Positions 7,253 to 18,085 of a DNA stretch of 64,000 nucleotides are shown here, piece after piece. This stretch comes from Prauserella salsuginis. GTDB lineage: Bacteria; Actinomycetota; Actinomycetes; Mycobacteriales; Pseudonocardiaceae. The notes beneath the pieces were generated by a model, which worked only from the letters and a program-made list of their open reading frames with translations, was not told where the DNA came from and did not search any database. The stretch covers positions 124,001 through 188,000 of the forward strand of contig NZ_JANBBF010000011.1 in the NCBI RefSeq assembly GCF_024648885.1, given 5' to 3'. Numbering within the stretch: the stretch's first letter is position 1; the number at the start of each line of letters is the position of its first letter. The position numbers and the translations under genes were made by a program.

Positions 7253-9619
7253 TCAGACCGATGTCGGTTCCGGTGCCGTCGTCTCGGGTTTCGGCGAGGC
7301 CTGTTCGTTCGCACGGGCCTTGAAGGCCCGCAGGCGCAGGCTGTTGGTCACGACGAACACCGAGGACAACGCCATCGCGGCCCCCGCCAGCATCGGGTTG
7401 AGCAGGCCGGTTGCGGCCACCGGGATCAGGGCGGTGTTGTAGGCGAAGGCCCAGAACAGGTTGCCCCTGATGGTGCCCAGCGTGCGCCGGGACAGGCGGA
7501 TCGCGTCGGCGGCCGCTCGCAGATCGCCGCGGACGAGCGTCAGGTCGGAAGCCTCGATGGCGACGTCGGTGCCGGTGCCCATCGACAGGCCCAGGTCGGC
7601 CTGGGCCAGGGCGGCCGCGTCGTTGACGCCGTCGCCGACCATCGCGACCTTCTTGCCCTGCTGCTGCAGCCGCTTGACCTGGTCGACCTTGTCGGCCGGC
7701 ATGACCTCGGCGATCACGTTCCCGGGGGCGATGCCCACCTCGGCTGCCACCGCCGCGGCGACCGTCGTGTTGTCGCCGGTGAGCAGGATCGGGGTGAGCC
7801 CCAGGTCCTGCAGTTGCCGGATCGCCCTGGCCGAGGACGGTTTGATCGCGTCGGCCACGACGAGTACGCCGCGGGCCTTGCCGTCCCAGCCCACGGCCAC
7901 GGCGGTGCGGCCCTGGGCGGCGGCGTCGGCCATGGCCGTTTCGAGCGCAGGGGGCAGGTGCTGCGACCAGTCGGCCAACAGCTTCGGCCGTCCGACGAGG
8001 ACGGTGCGGCTGCTGCCATTGTCGTCCACAATGCCCTGAACGCCGAGACCTTCCACGTTGGCGAAGTCCGCCACAGTGGGAAGATCGCCCACCCGCGCGG
8101 TGGCGCCCTTCGCGATGGCCTGGGCGATCGGGTGCTCAGAGGCCTCCTCCAACGCTCCTGCCAGCCGCAGCACCTCGTCGGGGTCCTCGCCCTCGGTCGT
8201 GATCACGTCGAGCAGCGTCATCTGCCCGGTGGTGACGGTGCCGGTCTTGTCCAGCACGACGGTGTCGACCGTGCGGGTGGTCTCCAGCACCTCCGGGCCC
8301 TTGATCAGGATGCCCAGCTGCGCACCGCGGCCGGTGCCGACCATCAGTGCGGTCGGGGTGGCCAGGCCGAGTGCGCAGGGGCACGCGACGATCAGCACGG
8401 CGACCGCTGCGGTGAACGCGGCGGCCAGGGTGCCGCCGGAACCCACCCAGAAGCCGAAGGTTGCGAACGCCACGGCGATGACGATGGGCACGAAGATGCC
8501 GGAGATGCGGTCGGCGAGGCGCTGCGCCTTGGCCTTGCCGGTCTGGGCGTCCTCGACCATCTTGGCCATCTGCGCCAGCTGCGTATCGCTGCCCACTCGG
8601 GTGGCCTCGACGACGAGCTTTCCACCGGCGTTGACGGTGGCGCCCACGACGGCGTCACCGGGGCCGACCTCGACGGGTACCGACTCGCCGGTGACCATCG
8701 AGGCATCCACCGCCGAGCTGCCCTCGACGACACGGCCGTCGGTGGCGATCTTCTCGCCGGGTCGCACCACGAAGTGCTCACCCACGGCAAGCCGGTCGAT
8801 GCCGATCCGCTCCTCACGCCCGCCTCGCAGCACCGAGACCTCTTTGGCGCCCAGCTCCAGCAGTGCGCGCAGCGCGGCCCCGGACCGCCGCTTGGCGCGT
8901 GCCTCGAAGTACCGGCCGAGGAGGATGAAGGTGACCACTCCGGCGCCGACTTCGAGGTAGATGTTGCTCGCCCCGTCGGCGTGCCCCTGGGCGAGGGTCA
9001 ACTCGAACGCGTGGGTCACGCCGCGATCGCCGGCGGTGCCGAAGAACAGGGCGTACAGCGACCACAACAGGGCGGCGCTCGTGCCCATCGAGATGAGCGT
9101 GTCCATGGTCGCGGTGGCGTGTTTGAGGTTCTGCCAGGCCGCCCTGTGGAACGGGAATCCCGCCCACACGATCACCGGTGCGGCCAGGGTCAGCGAAGCG
9201 AAGCCCCAGAAGTCGAACTGCAGTGCCGGGAACATCGCCATCGCGACCACCGGGACGGTCAACACCGCTGCGATGATCACCCGGTTACGCAGCGCGCGGA
9301 CCGGAGCGTCCTCGTCGTCCTCGCTCGCGGCCACATCGCCGGTGCCGTCGCCGGTGTCGGTGCCGCCGGTGACCGGCTCGGGCAGTCGGGCGCTGTATCC
9401 GGCCTGCTCCACAGCGTCGACCAGCGCGGACTGCTCCACGCTGTCGTCGTAGGTGACCTTGGCCTTCTCGGTGGCGTAGTTGACGGTCGCGGTGACGCCG
9501 TCGAGCTTGTTGAGTTTGCGTTCGATCCGGTTCGCGCACGAGGCGCAGGTCATGCCGCTGATCGCCAGTTCGACACTGCTCGTGTCGGCCGGGGCCGCTG
9601 TTTCACTCGCCGTGGTCAT
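7253..9619 (-). CDS. copA: Copper-exporting P1B-type ATPase
   Basis: 788 residues. An N-terminal heavy-metal-associated domain carries GMTCASC (Cys25, Cys28). The membrane region has the CPC motif ([21 protein letters not shown]), typical of Cu(I) pumps. The actuator loop has TGES, the phosphorylation site is DKTGTVT, the nucleotide domain has SEHPIA, and the hinge has [20 protein letters not shown]. It pumps Cu(I) out of the cytoplasm. Start at 9619 with GAGGAGGG upstream; it overlaps the 3' end of the His-rich gene by 17 bases, so the two are translationally coupled. Part of the copZ operon controlled from the inverted repeat at 10167-10192. Confidence 0.97.
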   Translation of the reverse strand: MTTASETAAPADTSSVELAISGMTCASCANRIERKLNKLDGVTATVNYATEKAKVTYDDSVEQSALVDAVEQAGYSARLPEPVTGGTDTGDGTGDVAASEDDEDAPVRALRNRVIIAAVLTVPVVAMAMFPALQFDFWGFASLTLAAPVIVWAGFPFHRAAWQNLKHATATMDTLISMGTSAALLWSLYALFFGTAGDRGVTHAFELTLAQGHADGASNIYLEVGAGVVTFILLGRYFEARAKRRSGAALRALLELGAKEVSVLRGGREERIGIDRLAVGEHFVVRPGEKIATDGRVVEGSSAVDASMVTGESVPVEVGPGDAVVGATVNAGGKLVVEATRVGSDTQLAQMAKMVEDAQTGKAKAQRLADRISGIFVPIVIAVAFATFGFWVGSGGTLAAAFTAAVAVLIVACPCALGLATPTALMVGTGRGAQLGILIKGPEVLETTRTVDTVVLDKTGTVTTGQMTLLDVITTEGEDPDEVLRLAGALEEASEHPIAQAIAKGATARVGDLPTVADFANVEGLGVQGIVDDNGSSRTVLVGRPKLLADWSQHLPPALETAMADAAAQGRTAVAVGWDGKARGVLVVADAIKPSSARAIRQLQDLGLTPILLTGDNTTVAAAVAAEVGIAPGNVIAEVMPADKVDQVKRLQQQGKKVAMVGDGVNDAAALAQADLGLSMGTGTDVAIEASDLTLVRGDLRAAADAIRLSRRTLGTIRGNLFWAFAYNTALIPVAATGLLNPMLAGAAMALSSVFVVTNSLRLRAFKARANEQASPKPETTAPEPTSV

Positions 9620-9911
9620 GGCTGTTGCCCTCCTCGTTCCCGTTCGTGCCCGATCCGCCGCGGGCTTCGACGCCGAAACCGGCGGTGTGCACCCGCCCGT
9701 CGACCTCGAAGTCCGTCGGCCCGGATGTCGCCGCGTGATCGCCACCGCGGCCCGAGTGCTTGTCGTTGCTCGTGTCGCGGCCGTCCTCGTGCCTGTTCGT
9801 TTCAACGGTCGTCGGCCCGACAGGTCCGACGAGTTGGCCGATGCCGAATGCGCCGAACAGTGCCGCGGCCAGGATCGCGACATATCCGAGCAGTCTTCCC
9901 GCGGTGTTCAT
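9603..9911 (-). CDS. Single-helix membrane protein with His-containing tail in the copper operon
   Basis: 102 residues. One N-terminal hydrophobic helix ([22 protein letters not shown]) is followed by a hydrophilic tail with scattered His ([20 protein letters not shown], ending NSHDHGE), likely facing outward. Similar anchored proteins sit between copZ-like and copA-like genes in many actinobacterial copper operons; the molecular role is not established, perhaps as an extracytoplasmic copper acceptor. Start ATG at 9911 with GGACGGAG upstream. Confidence 0.75.
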   Translation of the reverse strand: MNTAGRLLGYVAILAAALFGAFGIGQLVGPVGPTTVETNRHEDGRDTSNDKHSGRGGDHAATSGPTDFEVDGRVHTAGFGVEARGGSGTNGNEEGNSHDHGE

Positions 9912-9939
9912 CGTCTGCTCCGTCCTCGAGTCGGCACCG

Positions 9940-10146
9940 TCAGTCGCCGATCCGGTAGCCGGCTTCTTCGACCGCGGCACGGATGTCGGCCGGGTCCACC
10001 GGTCCGTCGCCGGTCACCGTCACCAGGCCGGATTCGAGTGCGACCTGGACGTCGGCCACCCCCGCGACCTCGCTGACTTCCTCGGTCACGCTCATGGCGC
10101 AGTGGTCGCAGGTCATGCCGATCACGGTGTAGGTGCTGGTGGTCAT
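9940..10146 (-). CDS. copZ: CopZ-like copper chaperone
   Basis: 68 residues, a single heavy-metal-associated ferredoxin-like domain. The metal site is GMTCDHC near the N-terminus, and VEEAGY near the C-terminus is typical of the fold. It carries Cu(I) in the cytoplasm to CopA and to copper sensors. GGAG lies before the ATG. It is first in the operon copZ, His-rich protein, copA, 21 bases downstream of the perfect inverted repeat at 10167. Confidence 0.93.
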   Translation of the reverse strand: MTTSTYTVIGMTCDHCAMSVTEEVSEVAGVADVQVALESGLVTVTGDGPVDPADIRAAVEEAGYRIGD

Positions 10147-10166
10147 GTTCGGGCTCCTTTGTTGAT

Positions 10167-10192
10167 TATACCCTATACCCCTATAGGGTATA
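10167..10192 (-). promoter_or_regulatory. CsoR-type copper operator of the copZ-copA operon
   Basis: Perfect inverted repeat: arms TATACCCTATA and TATAGGGTATA separated by CCCC. CsoR operators are A/T-flanked inverted repeats with C-rich and G-rich half sites of this kind. Position just upstream of copZ fits repression relieved by Cu(I). No csoR gene is present in the window, so the repressor must be encoded elsewhere. Confidence 0.8.
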
Positions 10193-10285
10193 TGAAGGGC
10201 AGATGTCCGGGTTCGGCGTGTTCCGGGGGTGGAACGCACGTGGGTTGCTCTGCCGTCGATTCCACCGGCAGCGGGTGACCCTGGC

Positions 10286-10306
10286 GATTACCCTACGGGG
10301 GTATAC
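10286..10306 (+). promoter_or_regulatory. Second CsoR-like operator between copZ and the araC gene
   Basis: TACCC-tacgg-GGGTA inverted repeat followed by TAC, of the same C/G-rich half-site type as the operator at 10167. A further half site, GGGGGTATC, is at 10331-10339. It faces the AraC-family gene 120 bases downstream, suggesting that gene may also respond to copper; this is inference from the motif. Confidence 0.5.
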
Positions 10307-10426
10307 CGCAGAGATGCAAGTACCTCATGGGGGTATCGTTTCCGGATGTCGGGCGCACGGATCGCTCGGCGGGCTGCACGGGTGTGGTTCTGGACACGTG
10401 TGCGCACCGGGCGTGATACTCCATGC

Positions 10427-11386
10427 GTGTCCGCTGTCGTCGATCGTCGCCGGTATGCCCGTCTCAGTACGGCTGAGGTGGGGCAGCGGGACGCGTTCGC
10501 CTACTGGCGGGAAATGATCTGCGCGACCTTCGTGCGGTTGGCCGCCGAGCCCGTCCAGAGCGGGCGGTTCAGCGGCTCGATCGAACACGTTCCGGTCGGG
10601 GACGTCGAGTTGTCGACCGTGGTGGCGGGTGGCCAGCACGTCTGCCGTACGCCCGGTCTCATCTCGGCCGACACCGAGGCGTACCTGCTGGCCAGCATCC
10701 AGGTCGAAGGGCGCGGAAGGGTCGAACAGGACGGGCGGATCGCGGAGCTGGCCGAGGGCGAGATGGCGTTCTACGACAGCACTCGGCCCTACACGCTGCA
10801 CTTCGACGATCCGTTTCACCAGCTGGTCGTGCAGGTCCCGAAGCACGAGCTGTGGCTGCGCGACACGCGCGGGTTGACCGGACGGACTCTCGGCACCGGC
10901 ACTCCCGGTGCGGTCGTGTCCGCCTTCTTCCGCTCGTTGTCCGAAACGGTGGCCACCTCGCCGGACGGGGGCACGGGGCTGGTGCCTCACGCGATCGGTC
11001 TGTTGTCGGCGGCGGCGACGTACGCGAGTGGATCGGCGCCGCCACGGGAAGCGGCCGAGGCGGTGACGCGCCAACGTGTGCTCGACGTCCTGCGGCGCAA
11101 CCTGTTCGATCCGCAGCTCGACGCAGATGCCGTCGCGAAGGCCTGCAACGTGTCGCGCCGTACGCTGTACCGCATCCTCGACGACGAGGGCGTGGCCACA
11201 CGACTCCGGCGGATGCGCATAGAGCGGGCACAGGAGCTGCTCGCGGCTGACCGGGACCGGCCGATCGGGTCGGTGGCGGCGGCTTGTGGTTTCGAAACGG
11301 AATCCGGGTTCTATCGGGCCTTCCGCGCCGCCACGGGACAGACACCTGCCGAGTACCGACACCGATGCGGCACAGCCGGTCAGTGA
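10427..11386 (+). CDS. AraC-family regulator with AraC_binding_2-type sensor domain
   Basis: About 319 residues from the GTG at 10427. An upstream extension is open, but its composition does not fit the family, whose members start about ten residues before FAYWREMI. Residues to about 200 form the cupin-like sensor domain (FSGSIEHVPVGDVELSTV, MAFYDSTRPYTLHFDDPFHQLVVQVP). The C-terminal 100 residues form two helix-turn-helix motifs (DAVAKACNVSRRTLYRILDDEG; IGSVAAACGFETESGFYRAFRAATGQTPAEYR). This architecture occurs in activators of nitrile and aldoxime degradation such as NitR, matching the nitrilase gene 87 bases downstream. Confidence 0.88.
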   Translation: MSAVVDRRRYARLSTAEVGQRDAFAYWREMICATFVRLAAEPVQSGRFSGSIEHVPVGDVELSTVVAGGQHVCRTPGLISADTEAYLLASIQVEGRGRVEQDGRIAELAEGEMAFYDSTRPYTLHFDDPFHQLVVQVPKHELWLRDTRGLTGRTLGTGTPGAVVSAFFRSLSETVATSPDGGTGLVPHAIGLLSAAATYASGSAPPREAAEAVTRQRVLDVLRRNLFDPQLDADAVAKACNVSRRTLYRILDDEGVATRLRRMRIERAQELLAADRDRPIGSVAAACGFETESGFYRAFRAATGQTPAEYRHRCGTAGQ

Positions 11387-11473
11387 CAGCGGCACGTTCG
11401 GTCAGCCACGCGACGCCCCCTCCGCGCACCGTGACAGCCAGCGCGCTGTCCGACGATGTTCAGGGAGGCAGAC

Positions 11474-12481
11474 ATGCAGGGCGAAGTTCGTGTTGCTGCG
11501 GTTCAGGCCGAGCCGGCCTGGCTCGATCTCGACACAGGGGTCGATCAGGCGATCGATCTGATCGGCCGGGCCGCCGGTGGCGGGGCTCAACTCGTCGCGT
11601 TCGGCGAGACCTTCATTCCCGGCTACCCGTGGTGGATCTGGCTGGACTCCCCGGCCGCCGGCATGGCCTACGTTCCGCGGTACGCGCAGAACTCGATGAC
11701 CCGCGACGGCGTGGAAATGCAGCGGATCGCCGACGCCGCCGCCCGCCACGGTGTACACGTCGTGCTCGGTTTCAGTGAACGTGCGGCCGGCAGCTTGTAC
11801 ATGGCACAGGCCTTCATCTCCGACACCGGCGAGCTGATCTCCGTGCGGCGCAAGCTCAAGCCCACCCACGTCGAGCGAACCGTATTCGGCGAGGGTGACG
11901 GCAGCGACCTGCAAGTGCACGACACACCGCTGGGGCGGCTCGGCGGACTCAACTGCTGGGAACACCTGCAGCCGCTCACGAAGTACGCGATGTACAGCAT
12001 GGACGAGCAGATCCACGTGGGCGCCTGGCCGAGCTTCTCGATCTACCGCGGTGCGGCACGCGCCCTGTCACCCGAGGTGAACACCGCAGCGAGCCTGATG
12101 TACGCGGTCGAGGGGCAGACTTTCGTCGTCGCGCCGACCGCGGTCATCGGCGCGGCCGCCCACGAGCTGTTCTGCGACACCGAAGCCAAGAGACAGTTGT
12201 TGCAGCTCGGCGGCGGGTTCGCACGCATTTACGGCCCGGAGGGATCTTCACTGGCCGAACCGCTCCGGGAGGACGAGGAAGGCATCCTGTACGCCGACCT
12301 CGACCCGGCGCTGATCGCGATCGCCAAGTCGGCGGCGGACCCGGTCGGGCACTACTCGCGGCCGGACGTGCTGCGGCTGCTGGTGAATCGCAACCCGGCT
12401 CCGCGAGTGGTGGAGACTCCGGCGCCGATCGCACGTGAACCCGAGGTCGAGGAGTTCCCGCCGGTGACGGCGCCGGAATGA
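11474..12481 (+). CDS. Nitrilase
   Basis: 335 residues of the nitrilase branch of the carbon-nitrogen hydrolases, converting nitriles directly to carboxylic acids and ammonia. The catalytic triad is visible: Glu in FGETFIPGYPWW, Lys in RRKLKPTHVER and Cys in GGLNCWEHLQPL. The WEH after the cysteine is typical of true nitrilases, as opposed to amidases. Length fits the family. ATG at 11474 is preferred over an upstream in-frame codon because GGGAGG precedes it. Likely under control of the adjacent AraC-family gene. Substrate range (aliphatic or aromatic) cannot be read from sequence. Confidence 0.93.
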   Translation: MQGEVRVAAVQAEPAWLDLDTGVDQAIDLIGRAAGGGAQLVAFGETFIPGYPWWIWLDSPAAGMAYVPRYAQNSMTRDGVEMQRIADAAARHGVHVVLGFSERAAGSLYMAQAFISDTGELISVRRKLKPTHVERTVFGEGDGSDLQVHDTPLGRLGGLNCWEHLQPLTKYAMYSMDEQIHVGAWPSFSIYRGAARALSPEVNTAASLMYAVEGQTFVVAPTAVIGAAAHELFCDTEAKRQLLQLGGGFARIYGPEGSSLAEPLREDEEGILYADLDPALIAIAKSAADPVGHYSRPDVLRLLVNRNPAPRVVETPAPIAREPEVEEFPPVTAPE

Positions 12482-12773
12482 CGTTGAATCATCCGTCCGG
12501 GTTGCACCACGGCAATCCATATTGGACACAACTGTGTCAACGGTGCAGCGACCACACAGGGCAGTGGAACAGATCGAGCGGTCCGTTTCGGACGGTGCAG
12601 CCAAGTGATGCATCGATCTCGTATAGGTGCGTTGTTTCCTTTGCCTGCCCGGTGTCATCAGTGTTCCGCGAGCGGACGTTCGTAACGTTGTCGACGTCCG
12701 GGGGAGTGGCACCGGGAACTTCTCCGCGTGACAGCGCGGGACTCGGTTCGCGGCCACTCGTGCCTGAGCGGGT
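12482..12773. other. Non-coding stretch with a short palindrome
   Basis: No gene seen between the convergent nitrilase and methyltransferase genes. GACACA-AC-TGTGTC at 12525-12538 is a 6-2-6 inverted repeat, 40 bases after the nitrilase stop; it is short for a terminator and may be an orphan operator. Confidence 0.4.
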
Positions 12774-12807
12774 CCGGTTCCCGGGCAGCGCGCCGCCCGG
12801 GAACCGG
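12774..12807. terminator. Bidirectional hairpin terminator
   Basis: Perfect 13-bp arms CCGGTTCCCGGGC and GCCCGGGAACCGG around an 8-base loop, 5 bases beyond the methyltransferase stop and downstream of the convergent nitrilase gene. No T-run, as is common in high-GC actinobacteria. Confidence 0.75.
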
Positions 12808-12811
12808 CGTG

Positions 12812-13534
12812 TCAGCCGTGGGTGATCGTGTAGACGCCGAGTTGCGGGTCGCCCGTGGGTGTGAGGGTCAGTCCGTGGGCGGCGACCTCGGCGCGGAGAC
12901 CGGTTTCGTCGACTAGATGCCACGCGTAGCTGACGGTCCGTTCGTCGATCGCGGTGTCGCCGTCGAGCGTGCGGTAGGTCATGAACCACGTGAGCGTGCC
13001 GTCCCCGGTGGGTTCGGCCTTCGCGCGTCCCTCGTAGGTCAGCCGCCCGACCTGTGCCGTCGCCGCGACGGACTCGGGCACCGGCATCGGCTCGGCGGGC
13101 GGCTGCAGGTTGACGATCGCGATCCCGCCGCGGTCGAGGCGCCCTGCCAGCAGTGACCACAGCCGGTCGCGCCCGGCCTCGTCGAAGTGGCCGAGCACGT
13201 TCATCGCGATGAGCACCGAGAACCCGGCCGGCAGTTCGACGTCGGGAAACGCGGCCGGCAACACGGTGACGCGCCGGCGCAGCCGCTCGTCACCGTGGAC
13301 GCGTGCCAGCAGTGCGGAACGCAACCCCGCAGAGGGTTCGACGGCGACGACGTCAGCGCCGGGCAGGGTCTCGGCGAGCAGTAGCGTGCCGTGCCCGCTG
13401 CCCGCGCCCAGGTCGACCGCTGTCGGGGCGGTTCGGGATGAGAGTACGTCGGTGAGTACAGGTCGCAACGCCGTCCAGAACGGAGCGATGAGCAGGTCGA
13501 TGAACTCGGCGGATTCGGAGTACTCGTCGGTCAT
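12812..13534 (-). CDS. Class I SAM-dependent methyltransferase
   Basis: 240 residues with a Rossmann-type methyltransferase core. Motif I is VDLGAGSGHGTLLLA, the acidic residue after strand 2 is in VVAVEPSAGLR, and motif post-I to III include VLIAMNVLGHFDEAGRDRLW and LDRGGIAIVNL. Substrate cannot be assigned. It is single and lies 118 bases downstream of a Fur/Zur-like box, which suggests control by iron or zinc; this is inference. Confidence 0.88.
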   Translation of the reverse strand: MTDEYSESAEFIDLLIAPFWTALRPVLTDVLSSRTAPTAVDLGAGSGHGTLLLAETLPGADVVAVEPSAGLRSALLARVHGDERLRRRVTVLPAAFPDVELPAGFSVLIAMNVLGHFDEAGRDRLWSLLAGRLDRGGIAIVNLQPPAEPMPVPESVAATAQVGRLTYEGRAKAEPTGDGTLTWFMTYRTLDGDTAIDERTVSYAWHLVDETGLRAEVAAHGLTLTPTGDPQLGVYTITHG

Positions 13535-13650
13535 GCGACTCCTTCGGGAGTGGCGGACTCCACCAGCGGATCGTGGTGGAGGGCTGGTCGGTCGGAGTCA
13601 TGGCCGAAACCCCCATCTCCTCGGCGGCTCGCTTCGGATCTACCTAATAG

Positions 13651-13668
13651 TAATGATAATCATTTCCA
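13651..13668 (-). promoter_or_regulatory. Fur/Zur-family operator-like box
   Basis: Core AATGAT-A-ATCATT is a perfect 6-1-6 repeat, identical to the core of the classical Fur box, in an otherwise GC-rich region. Actinobacterial Zur sites have the same family of sequence. It lies between the methyltransferase gene and the PadR gene; the PadR gene has its own operator, so the methyltransferase is the likelier target. Confidence 0.6.
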
Positions 13669-13782
13669 TAAGATCCGGACAGATGTGCATTCGACGTTCG
13701 AGTCATTGCCCTCGGGCGGCGTGAGCCGGAGTTCCGGACTGTCTTCGGGTCGTGGACATGGTCGAGGGCGGACGTGTCCTGT

Positions 13783-13816
13783 TAGTCAAGGATGCGATTA
13801 GTCAGAAAATTGACTA
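13783..13816 (+). promoter_or_regulatory. Repeated TAGTCA elements upstream of the PadR gene (candidate autoregulatory operator)
   Basis: TAGTCAA at 13783 and TAGTCA at 13799 are direct copies 16 bases apart, and TGACTA at 13811 inverts the second with a 6-base spacer. They sit 38-70 bases before the PadR start. PadR regulators often repress their own gene through such dyads. Confidence 0.5.
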
Positions 13817-13853
13817 TGGTGCCTCGGACGGACCCGACCGGGGAGGACATGCG

Positions 13854-14423
13854 ATGGCCTTGCGGCATGCGGTGCTGACGGCACTGCTGGACGGCGAACA
13901 CAGTGGGTATCAGCTGGCCAAATCGTTCGACGTCGGTATGGCCAACTTCTGGCACGCGCTGCCGCAGCAGCTCTACGCGGAGCTGGCGAAGCTGGAAGCC
14001 GACGGCCTGGTGGCGGGCCGTGAGGTCGTCCAGGAAGCGCGGCCGAACAAGCGACTGTTCACGGTCACCGACGCGGGCCTGGCCGAACTGCGCCGGTTCG
14101 CCCGCACCCCGTCGAAACCGTCGTTCATCCGCGACGACCTGCTCGTCAAGGTCGCGGCCGCGGACGCGGTCGACGCCGCGGAGCTGATCGCCCAGCTCGA
14201 CGAACGCGCCGCGATCGCCGGGGCGAAGGTCGAACTCTTCGACAAGCTTATGCGCAAGATGCGGGGCGAGCTCGGCGAAGCCGAATACCTGGCACACGGC
14301 ACGCAGGTCGGCCCCTACCTGACCTTACTGCGGGGGCGGCGATTCGAGAGCGAGAACCGCGAGTGGTGCACCGAGGCCGCCTCGGTGCTGCGAGCGAGGG
14401 CAGGCGCCGATGTCACGCGGTGA
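13854..14423 (+). CDS. PadR-family transcriptional regulator
   Basis: 189 residues from ATG 13854 with GGGAGG upstream. The N-terminal winged helix reads LRHAVLTALLDGEHSGYQLAKSF, then FWHALPQQLYAELAKLEADGLV and RLFTVTDAGLAELRRF. A long C-terminal helical part (LIAQLDERAAIAGAKVELFDKL) is of the dimerisation type. Its last four codons overlap the start of the SGNH hydrolase gene, so the two are translationally coupled. Candidate autoregulatory repeats lie upstream. Confidence 0.92.
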   Translation: MALRHAVLTALLDGEHSGYQLAKSFDVGMANFWHALPQQLYAELAKLEADGLVAGREVVQEARPNKRLFTVTDAGLAELRRFARTPSKPSFIRDDLLVKVAAADAVDAAELIAQLDERAAIAGAKVELFDKLMRKMRGELGEAEYLAHGTQVGPYLTLLRGRRFESENREWCTEAASVLRARAGADVTR

Positions 14424-15246
14424 GGGCAACCGGCAGGCAGTCGGCTACCGACGGTTCGTCGCCCTCGGTGACAGTCAGACCGAGGGCCTCAACGACGGCG
14501 ACGAGCTGCACGGTTTCCGGGGCTGGGCCGATCTGCTCGCCGACCGGCTCGCCGCTTCCGACCCGGAGCTGCGCTACGCCAATCTGGCCGTGCGTGGCCG
14601 CCGCGCCCGCGAGGTGCGCGCCGGCCAGCTGTCCGCCGCGCTGGCGTTGTCCCCCGACCTCGCCACCGTCATGGCCGGCGTCAACGATCTGATCCGCCCG
14701 CGGTTCGACGCCGAAGCGGTCTGCGGTCACATCGAGCACCTCATCGGAGCGCTCGCCGGCGCCGGGGCCACCGTCGTGACCTTCGCCTACCCCGACCCGG
14801 GGCGGCGGATGACCGCCGGGCGGCTGCTCACCGCCCGCACCCGGGAGTTCAACGCGCGCATCCGTGACACCGCCCTGCGACACGGCGCGGTGGTCGTCGA
14901 CCTCTCCGCACATCCCGTCACATCGGATCCCCGGCTGTGGAGCAGCGATCGCCTGCACCTCAACACGCTCGGTCACACGCGGCTGGCCGCCGCGGTCGCC
15001 CACGCCCTCGCGCTCCCGGGCAGCGGCACCACATGGACCCGTCCCCTCGAACCCCGGCCCACACCGGCCGTATGGCGCCGCGCCGGAACCGAACTCCGGT
15101 GGGCGGCGGATTTCGTGGGGCCCTGGCTCGTGCGCCGCGTCCGCGGTCGCTCGTCCGGTGACGGCAGGCAGGCGAAACGTCCCGCGCTCACCCCGGTCGA
15201 CCGCAGCTCGGACGTCGCGGGGAACGCCGGCACCGACACCGGCTGA
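14410..15246 (+). CDS. SGNH/GDSL-family hydrolase
   Basis: 278 residues. Block I is ALGDSQTEG with the nucleophile Ser, the block II Gly is in NLAVRGRRA, block III is GVND and block V is DRLHLN with the catalytic Asp and His. No signal peptide is seen, so it is probably cytoplasmic. The last about 75 residues are a basic, low-complexity tail outside the fold. It is an esterase or lipase-type enzyme of unknown substrate. It overlaps the PadR gene by 14 bases, so PadR likely senses or controls what it hydrolyses. Confidence 0.9.
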   Translation: MSRGEGNRQAVGYRRFVALGDSQTEGLNDGDELHGFRGWADLLADRLAASDPELRYANLAVRGRRAREVRAGQLSAALALSPDLATVMAGVNDLIRPRFDAEAVCGHIEHLIGALAGAGATVVTFAYPDPGRRMTAGRLLTARTREFNARIRDTALRHGAVVVDLSAHPVTSDPRLWSSDRLHLNTLGHTRLAAAVAHALALPGSGTTWTRPLEPRPTPAVWRRAGTELRWAADFVGPWLVRRVRGRSSGDGRQAKRPALTPVDRSSDVAGNAGTDTG

Positions 15247-15259
15247 CGCCGCAGGCGAA

Positions 15260-15275
15260 CCGGGAGCGCTCCCGG
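15260..15275. repeat. 16-bp perfect palindrome after the SGNH hydrolase gene
   Basis: CCGGGAGCGCTCCCGG, 14 bases after the stop codon. Possibly a weak terminator or an operator of the following FadH-like gene. Confidence 0.4.
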
Positions 15276-15363
15276 AACGGTGCCGTTCGCGTTTCCAGGG
15301 CCGAACCGGACCACGCGCCGGACCCGGCATTGGTCGAGGTGGCCACAACGAACCCGAAAGTGA

Positions 15364-17397
<2,034 letters not shown>

Positions 17398-17667
17398 CCC
17401 CTGAGCCCCGATACTCTGCCCCCGATACCCCGAGCTCGATACCCCGACCCCGACACTCCGGCTGTGTCGCGCCGAGCGCGGCGCGAGAACGGGCACGGGC
17501 CGCCGAGCGCGGTCGTGACCGTGGTGCCGGTGCCCGCCGGAGGCCGGCCTGATGTCACCGCCTGAGTGCCGGCCAGCGTGCTCGCCGACGTGCCGACAGC
17601 CGACCCGGCCCGTCGTGGAAGTCGACCGGGGCCGGCGTCGTCGTTCCCGCGGCCCCGGTCGACGGCC
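17398..17667. other. Non-coding stretch with degenerate CCCCGATAC repeats
   Basis: No gene recognised. Bases 17400-17460 contain several imperfect copies of CCCCGATAC and CCCCGACAC in tandem just after the FadH stop. Nothing else is visible before the small reverse-strand frame ending at 17668. Confidence 0.45.
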
Positions 17668-17769
17668 TCATTCCTGGTGCGGAGTCTTGTACGCCTTCAC
17701 TTCCTCTGATTCGAACAGCTGCTTGATGTAGGTCATGTCGCCGTCGACGGAGGCGTCCGGTTTCGCCAC
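17668..17769 (-). CDS. 33-residue small protein, unknown function
   Basis: GTG at 17769 with AGGGAG 6 bases upstream opens a 33-codon frame, about 79% G or C at third positions. The peptide begins VAKPDASVDGDMTYIKQLF and ends VKAYKTPHQE; it is charged, lacks Cys and has no signal sequence. Upstream on its strand is an AT-rich segment (AAAATATTTAACCG), suitable for a promoter. It is isolated between FadH and the PPOX protein. I do not recognise the family; it could be a small regulator or a peptide precursor. Confidence 0.5.
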   Translation of the reverse strand: MAKPDASVDGDMTYIKQLFESEEVKAYKTPHQE

Positions 17770-18085
17770 GTAGACTCCCTGGTCGCGATCTCCGAAAATA
17801 TTTAACCGATTACGTGTGGTCGGAAGTATTATTCACCGAAATTGGTCGCTTGTGCTAAACAAAGAAATCGTCGGCGGTGTCGGGTATGCCGCTTCCGCTC
17901 GTCCGTCCACACGGGTTCCGCGCGACGGGCGGCGTACTCACTCCGCGGCGAGTGCGGTCTCCGCGAGGGCGAGTGGGCGCAGGAGTTGTGGGCGCGGGAC
18001 CCGAGTGTCCGTCGGCGGTCCGGTACACGGGCAGGGCACCGTCGCCGACGGGCGTCCCGGTTCCGGTCACGGTAACTTGCCGGGC
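17770..18085. other. Intergenic region with AT-rich promoter-like segment
   Basis: Bases 17793-17870 are unusually AT-rich for the window (ATATTTAACC, AGTATTATTCACC, CTAAACAAAG) and probably hold divergent promoters for the 33-residue frame and the PPOX gene. No further gene seen. Confidence 0.4.

Noticed and set aside
7211-9958. Very long forward-strand open frame (over 900 codons) across the copA operon
   Set aside because: It is antisense to copA, whose motifs and ribosome site are beyond doubt, and its translation is rich in Gly, Arg, His and Asp as expected of a high-GC shadow frame.
17668-17769. PqqA-like E-x3-Y motif (EVKAY) in the 33-residue peptide
   Set aside because: The rest of the peptide does not resemble PqqA and no pqq genes are nearby; treated as coincidence.
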